Shown here: positions 26,279 to 34,270 of the stretch, one piece after another
Position numbering within the stretch: position 1 is the stretch's first letter
Layout of the letters: every line of letters starts with the position of its first letter
Assembly (NCBI GenBank): GCA_017405875.1
Contig: JAFQZM010000025.1
Span: 62,001 to 126,000 of the forward strand
Length of the DNA: 64,000 nucleotides
Source: a bacterium
GTDB taxonomy: Bacteria > UBP6 > UBA1177
Direction of reading: 5' to 3'
The notes under the pieces: model-generated
The model's database searches: none
Told to the model about the DNA's origin: nothing
The model's input: only the letters and a program-made list of their open reading frames with translations
Position numbers and translations under genes: made by a program

Positions 26279-27229
26279 TTATCCGTGTTTTTCCGAAATT
26301 CTGTCAAGAACGACTATCAAAACAACGCCAACTATCATCAGTGCGATGCAGAGGAAAAAATATCCGCCGAAACTTTCAGGAAAAACATTCGCCTGAGAAA
26401 CAACCTTGCCGGCTTCCATAACCGCTTCACCTTTCCACGGCCAGATGCTGCGCAGCGAACCTGCCATGAGACCGGTGAGGAACGCAAGCGTCACGGAATG
26501 CCATTTGGTCAGAAGCCAGTTGAAAAAGCGCGAAAATCCGATGAGACCTGCGCCGCAGCCGATGCAGAAAACAACAATTACGAGGATGCTGTTCAAGCTG
26601 AACGGATTTTTAACAGCTTCGATGATGTATTCATATTTTTTGAGAACGAGCAGAATGAATGCGCCGCTTATGCCCGGAAGGATCATCGCGCAGATGCTCA
26701 AAACGCCGCAGAGAAAGATGAACCAGAGTCCGTTCGGAGTTTCGACCGGAATAAGTCCGACCAGGAAATATGCCGCGACAGTTCCTGCAAGTATCGAAAT
26801 CACTTCGGGAATACGCCATTTTATCGTTTTTCCTACGACATAGATCGAAGCAGCGATGAGACCGTAAAAAAGGCTGTATGTCGGTTCCGGACACTCGTTG
26901 AGCAAAAATTTCATAATGTGCGCTAGTGTTACTATCGCAACGGCTACACCGAAGAAAAGAACCGCAAGAAAGCGGGTGTGAAGATGAGCAAGAGCACCTT
27001 TGATATCGAAAGAAAGCAGCTTTTTCACGCATACGGAATCAAAAGATTTGATCGCGGCGAGAAGTTTCTGGTAGATTCCCGCGATAAGCGCGATCGTGCC
27101 GCCCGAAACGCCGGGAATGACGTTTGCAGCTCCCATGCAGAGACCGGTTATGGCAAGAAATACCGCCTCTTTCCATGAATTCGGCCCCGGAGTAGCCATG
27201 ATAGCCTTTTTAAAAGTGAGCTTTTCCAT
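26279..27229 (-). CDS. DUF368 membrane protein, probable undecaprenyl phosphate translocase
   Basis: A 316-residue polytopic protein of the DUF368 family, whose members (PopT) were reported to flip undecaprenyl phosphate back across the inner membrane. The defining segment GLCMGAANVIPGVSGGTIALIAGIYQKLL is at residues 29-57, and a second VSGxF-like repeat, MILPGISGAFILLVLKKYEYI, near 185-205. About nine hydrophobic helices are visible. ATG 27229 follows AGAGG, one base after the surE stop. With MraY, MurG and the WecA-like enzyme it adds a third lipid-carrier function to the window. Confidence 0.88.
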   Translation of the reverse strand: MEKLTFKKAIMATPGPNSWKEAVFLAITGLCMGAANVIPGVSGGTIALIAGIYQKLLAAIKSFDSVCVKKLLSFDIKGALAHLHTRFLAVLFFGVAVAIVTLAHIMKFLLNECPEPTYSLFYGLIAASIYVVGKTIKWRIPEVISILAGTVAAYFLVGLIPVETPNGLWFIFLCGVLSICAMILPGISGAFILLVLKKYEYIIEAVKNPFSLNSILVIVVFCIGCGAGLIGFSRFFNWLLTKWHSVTLAFLTGLMAGSLRSIWPWKGEAVMEAGKVVSQANVFPESFGGYFFLCIALMIVGVVLIVVLDRISEKHG

Positions 27230-27230
27230 T

Positions 27231-28007
27231 TTAACCTCTTATTTTTTCGAGAGTTTTTTCATCGGTAAAATCAAGTGAAACCGGCGTTATCGTCGCACAA
27301 CCGCGTCTTATTTCGTGACAGTCGCTGCCGTCGATATCGGCAAAACCGAACTGGTCGCCGCCTATCCAGTAATACTCCTTTCCGCGCGGATCGACCCGTT
27401 TCAAAACGTCGCCGCCGTACAGCCTTTTGCCGAAAGGAGTCCATTTTATCGGAACTTTTCCCAACTTTGCGATTGTTTCCGGAATGTTGATATTAAAAAG
27501 TTTAGGATTCTCGTACAGTTCTGATTTTCCTATCTTTTTTTCAATTTCCGGAAGGATTTCGTCAAAAAAGAAATCGGCACAAATATCAAAAGTCTCGTTT
27601 TTGAACGCAGCAAAATCTGTGATGTAAAGCGAAACGGCAAACGAAGTTACTCCGTCGTAAAAAGTTTCCATAGCCGCAGAAACAGTGCCTGAATAAGTGA
27701 TGTCATCGCCTAAATTTCCGCCTTTATTGATGCCGGAAACTGCAAAAAGAGGCATTTCCCCCATCAAAGCGTTGAGACCAATATAAACCGCGTCTGTCGG
27801 AGTTCCGTGAACGGCAAAACGATTTTCTGAAAACTTTGAAACTCTCAGCGGAGAACCGAGAGTTATCGAATGACCGGCTCCGCTCTGTTCGTTGAGCGGC
27901 GCGGAAATAAAACACGTCAGATTTCTCTTCGATGCCGCGATTTCCAAAGCCGACAAACCTGCGGCATAAATTCCGTCATCGTTTGTAAGAAAAATCTTTT
28001 TAATCAT
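27231..28007 (-). CDS. surE: 5'/3'-nucleotidase SurE
   Basis: Metal-dependent phosphatase acting on nucleoside monophosphates, linked to stationary-phase survival. The 258 residues open with MIKKIFLTNDDGIYAAGL, where Asp 10 and Asp 11 are the metal ligands. APLNEQSGAGHSITLG follows near 37, then VHGTPTDAVYIGL, SGINKGGNLGDDITYSGTVSAAME, and NINIPET. The ATG at 28007 lies 12 bases beyond the mature 3' end of tRNA-Pro and has no strong ribosome site, so processing of the tRNA may matter for its translation. It precedes the DUF368 gene by one base. Confidence 0.95.
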   Translation of the reverse strand: MIKKIFLTNDDGIYAAGLSALEIAASKRNLTCFISAPLNEQSGAGHSITLGSPLRVSKFSENRFAVHGTPTDAVYIGLNALMGEMPLFAVSGINKGGNLGDDITYSGTVSAAMETFYDGVTSFAVSLYITDFAAFKNETFDICADFFFDEILPEIEKKIGKSELYENPKLFNINIPETIAKLGKVPIKWTPFGKRLYGGDVLKRVDPRGKEYYWIGGDQFGFADIDGSDCHEIRRGCATITPVSLDFTDEKTLEKIRG

Positions 28008-28018
28008 TTTTCAAAAAA

Positions 28019-28096
28019 TGGTCGGGATGACTGGATTTGAACCAGCGACCACCTGAACCCCATTCAGGTACGCTACCCAGACTGCGCTACATCCCG
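28019..28096 (-). tRNA. tRNA-Pro (GGG)
   Basis: A 78-nt cloverleaf with encoded CCA and discriminator A. The acceptor stem CGGGATG/CATCCCG starts with the C typical of tRNA-Pro. The anticodon arm CCTGA/TCAGG holds loop ATGGGGT with anticodon GGG, and the T-loop is TTCAAAT. It lies between the IHF/HU gene and surE on the same strand, 16 bases after the former, so it is probably cut from the polycistronic message. Confidence 0.96.
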
Positions 28097-28112
28097 ACCT
28101 TATAAGGAACAA

Positions 28113-28397
28113 CTACTTGTTGTTGAGCCTGTCTTTCAGCACCTGACTGTGATGGAAAGTCGCAACTTTTCTTTTGCTGATCGTCAAGGGTTTTTTGGTC
28201 TGAGGATTGCGTCCTCTTCTCTCTTTCTTTTCCTTAACGGTGAATTTGCCGAAACCGCTGAGCTGGATCTCGCCCTCTTTTGCAAGAGTGTCTTTCAATT
28301 CTTCAAAGAACATATCTACGAGTTCCGATGCATATTTTTTATCGATTTTCATCTGCTCGTAAACGAAATCTGAAAGTTCAACTTTTGTTACACTCAT
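28113..28397 (-). CDS. IHF/HU-family DNA-bending protein
   Basis: A 94-residue nucleoid protein. It has the standard HU fold: helices 1-2 (VTKVELSDFVYEQM... YASELVDMFFEELKDTLAKEGEIQLSGFGKF), the saddle strands with GRNPQTKKPLTISKRKVATF, and a C-terminal helix. The RNPQT sequence at the arm tip and the position directly after rplT, as in thrS-infC-rpmI-rplT-pheST-ihfA of enterobacteria, favour an IHF-alpha-like protein. The ATG at 28397 follows GGGGGAA; an upstream TTG is rejected. Confidence 0.9.
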   Translation of the reverse strand: MSVTKVELSDFVYEQMKIDKKYASELVDMFFEELKDTLAKEGEIQLSGFGKFTVKEKKERRGRNPQTKKPLTISKRKVATFHHSQVLKDRLNNK

Positions 28398-28413
28398 TTT
28401 TTCCCCCAATTAA

Positions 28414-28764
28414 TCAGTTAACGCCTCTGGCTTCTTCTATGATTCTGTCGAAAGCTTTCGGATCTTCAGCTGCGAGGTAAGCAAGAACCTTTCTGTCAAT
28501 GTCAATATTTGCCTTATGAATCATATCCATGAATTTCGAGTATGAAAGACCTCTTTCTCTGACTGCGGAATTGATTCTCGTGATCCAGAGTTTTCTGAAA
28601 TCTCTCTTTTTAAGTTTTCTGTGAGCAAACGCATAAGCCCAGCCTCTTTCTACGGTTTCCTTGGCAACTCTGTATCTTCTCGATCTTGCCATATAGTTGC
28701 CTTTTGCGGCTTTGAGTATCGTAGCTCTTCTTCTATTGGCTTTAAATCCTCTTTTTACTCTCAT
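28414..28764 (-). CDS. rplT: 50S ribosomal protein L20
   Basis: Binds 23S rRNA early in large-subunit assembly. The 116 residues have the usual length and sequence: MRVKRGFKANRRRATILKAAKG, then ARSRRYRVAKETVERGWAYAFAHRKLKKRDFRKLWITRINSAVRERGLSYSKFM. It follows rpmI by 12 bases in the conserved infC-rpmI-rplT order. L20-mediated autoregulation is known in other bacteria; I see no obvious operator here by eye. Confidence 0.98.
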   Translation of the reverse strand: MRVKRGFKANRRRATILKAAKGNYMARSRRYRVAKETVERGWAYAFAHRKLKKRDFRKLWITRINSAVRERGLSYSKFMDMIHKANIDIDRKVLAYLAAEDPKAFDRIIEEARGVN

Positions 28765-28776
28765 TTCTAACTCCTA

Positions 28777-28974
28777 TTAAAGATACGGAAGAAGTTTCTT
28801 CATCTGCGGCATATCGCATGTTTCGATGTATGCGCCCTTTCTCAAATCTCTTTTTCTCTTGCGTGTTTTTTTCGTAAGGATGTGGCTTTTGAAAGGATGC
28901 CATCTTTTCAATTTACCGCTGCCGTTCGATTTAACTCTTTTCGCAGCAGCTCTATTCGTTTTCATTTTCGGCAT
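28777..28974 (-). CDS. rpmI: 50S ribosomal protein L35
   Basis: A 65-residue ribosomal protein, [25 protein letters not shown], with the [17 protein letters not shown] basic segment and a tail ending MKKLLPYL, all typical of bL35. It starts 12 bases after the infC stop and has AAGGAG upstream of its ATG. Confidence 0.98.
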   Translation of the reverse strand: MPKMKTNRAAAKRVKSNGSGKLKRWHPFKSHILTKKTRKRKRDLRKGAYIETCDMPQMKKLLPYL

Positions 28975-28986
28975 AACAAATTCTCC

Positions 28987-29538
28987 TTAATTTTTTTGCG
29001 CTACCAACATTGTCATTTTTTTATTTTTAACAACACTATCCAATTCGATCGCAAGCTGATCTTCTCCACCGAGTTCCTTAACGATAACATTAAGATTTTC
29101 CAGCGCTTTTTCAGCAAACATGATTTCTCTGCCTCTGAAAAAAACGGTAAATTTGACCTTGTTTCCGTCCTCTAGGAACTTTTTGGCCTGACGGACTTTC
29201 GTCATAAGGTCGTGAGTATCGGTGTTCGGACGGATCTTAAGCTCTTTAATTTCAACAACTACCTGATTTGCCTTAGCTTTTTTAGCTTTTTTCTTCAGTT
29301 TGTAAAGATGCTTTCCGAAATCCATTATCTTACATACTACAGGATCCGTGTTTGGGGAAACACAGACGAGATCCAGCCCAAATTCTCTAGCTTTTTCCAA
29401 AGCTTCCCGTTTTGTAAGGACACCCAGCACTTCGCCCGTGGGAGCAACCACCCGCATCGTTGGTGATTTTATGGTCTCGTTTACAAGACCAGGTGCAGGC
29501 TGTGCCGAATTGCCTGATTCCGGCTTAGCAGGCTTCAT
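28987..29538 (-). CDS. infC: Translation initiation factor IF-3
   Basis: Keeps 30S subunits free and proofreads start codons. The 183 residues hold a disordered 20-residue N-terminal extension (KPAKPESGNSAQPAPG) before the IF3-N domain (RVVAPTGEVLGVLTKREALEKAREFGLDLVCVS), a lysine-rich linker, then IF3-C (KELKIRPNTDTHDLMTKVRQAKKFLEDGNKVKFTVFFRGREI). The start is an ordinary ATG at 29538 that overlaps the thrS TGA by one base, not the rare AUU/AUC used by enterobacterial infC, so that form of autoregulation is not indicated. Confidence 0.97.
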   Translation of the reverse strand: MKPAKPESGNSAQPAPGLVNETIKSPTMRVVAPTGEVLGVLTKREALEKAREFGLDLVCVSPNTDPVVCKIMDFGKHLYKLKKKAKKAKANQVVVEIKELKIRPNTDTHDLMTKVRQAKKFLEDGNKVKFTVFFRGREIMFAEKALENLNVIVKELGGEDQLAIELDSVVKNKKMTMLVAQKN

Positions 29539-31451
29539 CAATAGTAGACTCCGTTGTAATTTTCAGAGTTCAACTTAGCAAGGAAATCTTCCGTTGCAAA
29601 AGTTTCCTGTTCTCCGCCTCTCTTTCTGACCGTGATAGTCTTGAGATCGGCTTCGTTATCGCCTATTACAACGATGTAAGGAACTTTCTGAACAGACCAT
29701 TCGCGAATTTTATATCCAACTTTTTCGTTTCTGTCGTCAAGTTTGACTCTGATGCCGGTTACGACAAGCTTCTGAATCAGTTTGTCGGCAGTTTCGGCAT
29801 GTTTTTCGGAAACCGGAAGAACTGCGACCTGAACAGGAGCGAGCCACATCGGGAAAGCGCCCTTGAAGTGCTCGATAAGAACACCGAAGAAGCGCTCGAT
29901 CGAACCGAGCAGAGCCCTGTGGAGCATGATCGGGCGGTGTTCCTGACCGTCTTCGCCGACATAGGAAATGTCGAATCTTTCCGGCAGGTTGAAATCGACC
30001 TGAACAGTTGAAAGCTGCCACAGTCTGCCGATTGAATCGGTGATGTTTATATCGATTTTCGGACCGTAGAACGCACCGTCGCCTTCCTGAATTTCCCAGG
30101 GAAGACCTGACGCTTCGAGAACGTCTTTCAAAGCAGCTTCAGCTCTGTTCCAGACTTCGATTTCGCCGACATACTCTTTCGGGCGGGTGCTGAGGAAAAG
30201 TTTGAAACTTTCGAATTCAAAACTCTTCAGCATGAAAAGAGAGAAATCGAGAACGCGTTTGATCTCGTCTTCAAGCTGGTCAAGCCTGCAGAAAAGGTGA
30301 GCATCGTCCTGGGTGAACCCGCGGACGCGCTTCAAACCGTTGAGAGTTCCCGATTTTTCATATCTGTAAACCGTGCCGAGTTCAGCCCATCTGAACGGGA
30401 ATTCACGATAGCTCCATTTTTTTCTTTTATAGAGCATTACGTGGAACGGGCAGTTCATCGGTTTTACGTAATAATCTTCACCGTCTATATCCATCGGATT
30501 GTACATTCCGTCTTTGTAGAAACCGAGGTGTCCGCTCGTTTCCCAGAGAAGGCTTCTTCCGATGTGCGGAGTGAAAACCAGATTATATCCGTTTCTTACG
30601 TGCTGTTTTCTCCAGAAATTCTCGATGACAGTTCTGACTATGCCGCCGTTCGGAGTCCAGAGAACGAGTCCGCCGCCGACATTTTCGGAAAATGCGAACA
30701 GATCAAGGTCTGCACCGATTTTTCTGTGGTCTCTCTCTTTTGCTTCTTCGAGCATCTTGAGATATTCGTCCAGAGATTCCTTGTTCGGAAACGCCGTCGC
30801 ATAGATTCTCTGAAGCATGTTTCTGTTTTCGTCTCCTCTCCAGTATGCACCTGCAACCGACATAAGTTTGAAAGCCTTTACAAAGCCGGTGTTCGGAACG
30901 TGAGGACCGCGGCAGAGATCGACGAAATCGCCGTGGTAGTAGAGAGAAACGAACGGTTCGCCCAAATCTTCAATGATTTCGACCTTATAATTTTCGCCCA
31001 TTTTGGTGAAAAGTTCGATCGCAGCTTCTTTCGTGACGACCTTTCTCATAAAAGGAAATCTGCCTTTTACGATTTCGGACATCTTCTTTTCGATAGCTTC
31101 GAAATCATCAACCGAAAAACGGTGGGGCGAATCAAAATCGTAATAAAAACCGTTCTCTATCGAAGGACCGATCGTGACTTTCGTGCCAGGAAAAAGTTTC
31201 TGGACTGCATCAGCCATGATGTGGGAAGCGGAGTGGCGCATGATTGCAACGCCTTCCGGCATCTTCATCGTGATGACCGACATATTGCCCGATTCGACTT
31301 CGGCGGTAACATCGACGAGTTTGTCGTTTATCGAAACGGCAACAGCCGCTTTCGCAAGACCTTCGCCTATTACGCGCTTTATGAACGATAACCAGTTTTC
31401 AGAAATTTCGGATTCGATTTTATTCCCGTCGGGAAGTATTACTTCAAACAT
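29538..31451 (-). CDS. thrS: Threonyl-tRNA synthetase
   Basis: Charges tRNA-Thr. The 637 residues comprise an N-terminal TGS domain (MFEVILPDGNKIESEI), the second additional editing domain with MRHSASHIMADAVQ and its HxxxH zinc-like site, a class II catalytic core (MNCPFHVMLYKRK with the zinc Cys, RWAELGTVYRYEKSGTLNGLKRVRGFTQDDAHLF), and an anticodon domain ending in WSVQKVPYIVVIGDNE. It is the first protein gene after tRNA-Val (GAC), which lies 19 bases upstream, so the two share the promoter at 31571-31599. Confidence 0.97.
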   Translation of the reverse strand: MFEVILPDGNKIESEISENWLSFIKRVIGEGLAKAAVAVSINDKLVDVTAEVESGNMSVITMKMPEGVAIMRHSASHIMADAVQKLFPGTKVTIGPSIENGFYYDFDSPHRFSVDDFEAIEKKMSEIVKGRFPFMRKVVTKEAAIELFTKMGENYKVEIIEDLGEPFVSLYYHGDFVDLCRGPHVPNTGFVKAFKLMSVAGAYWRGDENRNMLQRIYATAFPNKESLDEYLKMLEEAKERDHRKIGADLDLFAFSENVGGGLVLWTPNGGIVRTVIENFWRKQHVRNGYNLVFTPHIGRSLLWETSGHLGFYKDGMYNPMDIDGEDYYVKPMNCPFHVMLYKRKKWSYREFPFRWAELGTVYRYEKSGTLNGLKRVRGFTQDDAHLFCRLDQLEDEIKRVLDFSLFMLKSFEFESFKLFLSTRPKEYVGEIEVWNRAEAALKDVLEASGLPWEIQEGDGAFYGPKIDINITDSIGRLWQLSTVQVDFNLPERFDISYVGEDGQEHRPIMLHRALLGSIERFFGVLIEHFKGAFPMWLAPVQVAVLPVSEKHAETADKLIQKLVVTGIRVKLDDRNEKVGYKIREWSVQKVPYIVVIGDNEADLKTITVRKRGGEQETFATEDFLAKLNSENYNGVYY

Positions 31452-31470
31452 ATCAACCTCAAAAGAAACA

Positions 31471-31545
31471 TGGTAGGCCCGAGTGGGATCGAACCACTGA
31501 CCCCTGCTACGTCAAAGCAGTGCTCTCCCGCTGAGCTACGAGCCC
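31471..31545 (-). tRNA. tRNA-Val (GAC)
   Basis: A 75-nt cloverleaf including CCA. The anticodon arm CTGCT/AGCAG has loop TTGACGT with anticodon GAC; the T-loop is TTCGATC; the acceptor GGGCTCG/CGGGCCT tolerates two G-U pairs. It heads the thrS series. Confidence 0.96.
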
Positions 31546-31570
31546 ACACATGAACAAGAAAATTGCCGCG

Positions 31571-31599
31571 CTTTATAATCAAATCTCACCCTGATGTCA
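31571..31599 (-). promoter_or_regulatory. Promoter of tRNA-Val-thrS series
   Basis: A perfect TTGACA -35 box (31594-31599), a 17-base spacer and TATAAA (31571-31576) on the minus strand, followed by GCGCGGC. A G+C-rich discriminator of this type is associated with stringent control of stable RNA promoters in E. coli; control here is inference. Confidence 0.75.
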
Positions 31600-31634
31600 A
31601 CATTTTTTCCACAAACTGACACAAATATTTGATT

Positions 31635-32189
31635 TTATTTGCATTTTTTCGTTTTTCCGAAGCCTTTGAAGAACTCAAACATTCTCAAAACCGACACAAC
31701 ATAGCGTTTTGTTTCGGGATTTTCGTAAATTTTTCCGGCAAGCCTTCCGCTCTTTTCAGTCGGTTTCGTCTCGGTCGAGTAAGTTCCGCCGTTGTAGCCC
31801 GAAAGCGTCTTCGTAATGTCACCTTTATTATAAGTTAAAAGTGCAGCCAGAAATTTTACCGAGCAACCGATCGCATTTTCCGGCACGTTCAAAGTCTTGT
31901 AATCGCAGCCCAGAAGTTTTGCTGTAGCCGGCATTATCTGCGTAAGTCCGTATGCCCCTGCTTTGCTTTTTGCATCCGGTTTTCCGCGCGATTCGACATA
32001 AATCACAGCCTTTATCAGCGCTGGATCTATGATTTTTCTGCTGCCGTCAGCCGAAATGTAGGGATATTTTCTAACCGCTTCTTCGATAATGGACGAATAT
32101 TCGGCATCAATCAGCCTTGCGGCATCCGTGTCAATGTTTGCAAAAAGGATAAAAAGCGCGGCAAAAAGCAAAATCACCTCAAATCTCAA
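31635..32189 (-). CDS. Lytic transglycosylase, SLT family
   Basis: A 184-residue exported lysozyme-like enzyme that should cut peptidoglycan glycan strands. A signal peptide occupies about residues 1-23. The SLT signature is intact: IYVESRGKPDAKSKAGAYGLTQIMPATA with catalytic Glu 66, then LLTYNKGDITKTLSGYNGG and YVVSVLRMFEFF. No LysM or other wall-binding domain is present, so it is at the short end of the family. The start is TTG 32189, overlapping the TGA of the upstream gene. GTG 32177 is an alternative. Small SLT proteins often serve secretion systems, a weak hint given the neighbour. Confidence 0.88.
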   Translation of the reverse strand: MRFEVILLFAALFILFANIDTDAARLIDAEYSSIIEEAVRKYPYISADGSRKIIDPALIKAVIYVESRGKPDAKSKAGAYGLTQIMPATAKLLGCDYKTLNVPENAIGCSVKFLAALLTYNKGDITKTLSGYNGGTYSTETKPTEKSGRLAGKIYENPETKRYVVSVLRMFEFFKGFGKTKKCK

Positions 32190-33049
32190 AGCCCGAAAAT
32201 ACTCTTTTTCTTCTCACTTTTCTGCAAATCCTTCTCCTTGTTTTCCTCTCTCAAAAACCGGAGATAAGACCCTGCCGAATCGCGGTCGAACTGCTCTTTC
32301 ATCACCTTTAAATCAAGGTTTTTGCGTATGTGTTCAAGCGTTTCGGCTGAAATGTATGAAGCCTGCATGAGGTTTGCAAGCCCCAGAGCCTCGATGTTGT
32401 CGTTTTCTTTCGCGCTTTTCATATATTCTTCATAGTATTTTCTGAACATTTCGCCGCGCACCGCATCATTTTTCATCTCGTATTCCATTCCCGATTCAAG
32501 CCACGCCTTGTGGACGATTTTCTGCGAACTTTCGGCACTTATAAAATCTTTTCCCGACTTCGCCGCGGCTGGAAAAAGCTCAGGAAAAACAGTGTGATTT
32601 CCGTAATTTTCCAAGAGTTTGTCGTGGTACTCTCCGAGCTTTCTGCTCCATCCTGAAACATAACCGGCATACTTTCCGGCACTTGCCGCTTTTGCGCCTG
32701 TTTCCGAAACAAATTCAGCAACTTCTCCAAGATCGGGATAAACTTTTTCAAGTCCTTTTTCAACTTCAGAAAGCCACTCTTCAGCGCTTTTATTTTTAAG
32801 TTCGCGCCCGATCTGAAGCACTTTTGCAGCCTCTGCGCCCCGTTTTTTTATCTCCGAAATAACTTCTGCAAACTGCCCCAGATATTCGATGAAGCGCTCC
32901 GTTTCAGACGTCCGGCTGCTGACTGCGAGCTCGTTTATCATAATCATCTGCGTCGCCAGAAGCGCGTCGGTCTCAGGACTTTCGACCACGACCTGCGCCG
33001 AAAGAAAAAAAGTTGCGGAAAAACATAAAATAAAAATAACAATTTTCAT
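32186..33049 (-). CDS. Exported helical protein, weakly TrbJ/VirB5-like
   Basis: A 287-residue protein with signal peptide MKIVIFILCFSATFFLSA cut before QVVV. The mature chain is almost entirely helical and charged, with QMIMINELAVSSRTSETERFIEYLGQFAEVISEI near the N-terminus and a basic C-terminus (KEKDLQKSEKKKSIFGL). That arrangement, and an SLT gene directly downstream with a four-base overlap, recalls TrbJ/VirB5 pilus proteins of type IV secretion, but I see no conserved motif and no other secretion genes. ATG 33049 has GAGAGG upstream; the longer frame lacks a signal peptide. Confidence 0.6.
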   Translation of the reverse strand: MKIVIFILCFSATFFLSAQVVVESPETDALLATQMIMINELAVSSRTSETERFIEYLGQFAEVISEIKKRGAEAAKVLQIGRELKNKSAEEWLSEVEKGLEKVYPDLGEVAEFVSETGAKAASAGKYAGYVSGWSRKLGEYHDKLLENYGNHTVFPELFPAAAKSGKDFISAESSQKIVHKAWLESGMEYEMKNDAVRGEMFRKYYEEYMKSAKENDNIEALGLANLMQASYISAETLEHIRKNLDLKVMKEQFDRDSAGSYLRFLREENKEKDLQKSEKKKSIFGL

Positions 33050-33148
33050 AACAGGCCTCTCAAAAAAACGAATCACTATATAAATTTTAAAACTATTTTC
33101 AAGTTTTTCTAAAATAAAATCGAGTTTCAAGGCGCAGGCACAAAAATC

Positions 33149-33176
33149 TTGCATTTTCTGCGGCGATCCCTAAAAT
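33149..33176 (+). promoter_or_regulatory. Promoter of the 33236 lipoprotein gene
   Basis: TTGCAT (33149-33154), 16 bases, TAAAAT (33171-33176), then CCGCCG, a T-run and TTGATTTC. The block from -10 onward is nearly identical to that at 36970. Confidence 0.65.
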
Positions 33177-33235
33177 CCGCCGTTTTTTTGTTGATTTCAG
33201 GTTTTGAATATTACCAACTTTTTTAGGAGAGAAAA

Positions 33236-34120
33236 ATGAAAAAATTTTTGGTTTTCGCAGCTATGTTTGCTGCAGCGTTTATGACGGTTTCATGCGGCGG
33301 CGACCTTAACGGCGACGGCATTACTCAAGACGGTGACAAAATCTGCGGAGAATTCTGGAGAGAGGAACAGTGCAACGGGCATGATGCCAAAATCTGCACT
33401 GAAAACGACAAAACATGGTATGAAGTTGAAGGAACCGGCAAAAAATTCTATTGCGACAAGGACGGCGAATGCACAAAAGCAGCTATAGAACTTACAAACT
33501 ACTGCACCGGTTCAAACATGGATTATGACGACGACGGTACTTGGTGCAATACAGTTGAAGGCGAAGATTCAAACTGCAACGGAAAAAAGGTCAAATACTG
33601 TCAGAAAGATGATGAAATCTGGTATGAAGTTGATGATCAGATTTTCAAATGCGACACCAACAACGAAAATGATTGTACTGACGCATTCCTGAAACTTGGA
33701 GAATACTGCGGCGACGACGAAAACGGCGAAGGAAATGAAGGCGAGTCGGAATTTACTGACAAAGCAACAGCTTATTTTCCGAACGCTTACGCCGAAAAAA
33801 CTCTTGCTGCATGGTACTCCCTCACTGACGCGAACGAAGACAGAATAAAAATAGAAGCTATCTTTCTGTTTGACGACAACACTTTGGTAAAAACAAACAG
33901 CAAAGTTTATTCTGCAGCAGACGGCAGAGAGCCCAGCGATGAACTCGAGGCAGAAGGCGAATTCACGATCACTTCCGGCGATTACGACAACGGCGAAGCC
34001 CATGTTGTTTTAGCAGGAGGGGAAATGGAATTCGATGTCACCATCAGCGACGGTGTCCTCTCCGCAATGGATGCTGAATTCACCAAACAGGATAACGCTG
34101 ACTTACCTGAAGCAAGATAA
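33236..34120 (+). CDS. Lipoprotein with two tandem six-cysteine modules
   Basis: A 294-residue lipoprotein, MKKFLVFAAMFAAAFMTVSC, lipobox Cys 20. Two homologous modules follow. The first runs from CGEFWREEQC to ELTNYC and the second from WCNTVEGEDSNC to LKLGEYC. Each contains six cysteines in the same order and a shared (I/T)WYEV core. A Gly/Glu-rich spacer leads to a cysteine-free beta domain (about 175-290) with TLAAWYSLTDANEDRIKIEAIFLFDDNTLVKTNSKVYS, which looks like a small lipocalin-like or META-like barrel. Function unknown. The ATG has AGGAGAG upstream, and a 16-bp-spacer promoter lies 60 bases before it. Confidence 0.8.
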   Translation: MKKFLVFAAMFAAAFMTVSCGGDLNGDGITQDGDKICGEFWREEQCNGHDAKICTENDKTWYEVEGTGKKFYCDKDGECTKAAIELTNYCTGSNMDYDDDGTWCNTVEGEDSNCNGKKVKYCQKDDEIWYEVDDQIFKCDTNNENDCTDAFLKLGEYCGDDENGEGNEGESEFTDKATAYFPNAYAEKTLAAWYSLTDANEDRIKIEAIFLFDDNTLVKTNSKVYSAADGREPSDELEAEGEFTITSGDYDNGEAHVVLAGGEMEFDVTISDGVLSAMDAEFTKQDNADLPEAR

Positions 34121-34180
34121 TTAATCTCTGTCAAAAATTTTCCCATTTACAGTTTCCTCTAAAATAGTTCAAAGATTTTC

Positions 34181-34208
34181 TTGACATAAGATTTTTTATG
34201 ACTAGATA
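34181..34208 (+). promoter_or_regulatory. Promoter of the AlbA_2 regulator gene
   Basis: TTGACA (34181-34186), 16 bases, TAGATA (34203-34208). The -10 box overlaps the first of the 12-bp iterons, which then fill the leader up to the ribosome site. Confidence 0.7.
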
Positions 34209-34264
34209 AATGACAAGATATTTGACAAGATAAATGATAAGATAAATGATAAGATAAAAAGAGG
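34205..34264 (+). repeat. 12-bp iterons in the leader of the AlbA_2 gene
   Basis: Consecutive units GATAAATGACAA (34205), GATATTTGACAA (34217), GATAAATGATAA (34229 and 34241) and the partial GATAAAAAGAGG (34253). They begin at the -10 box and end at the ribosome binding site, so a bound protein would block transcription. Read in the frame starting at 34206 they would encode NDKI repeats like those inside the gene itself at 35384-35449. Confidence 0.85.
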
Positions 34265-34270
34265 TCAATT

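Noticed and set aside
30297-31391. Plus-strand open frame of 364 codons
   Set aside because: It lies wholly opposite thrS, which has full motif support; composition fits a shadow frame.
34205-34264. Plasmid-type replication origin from iterons
   Set aside because: No replication initiator, DnaA boxes or A+T-rich unwinding element with them; the position between -10 box and ribosome site fits an operator better.
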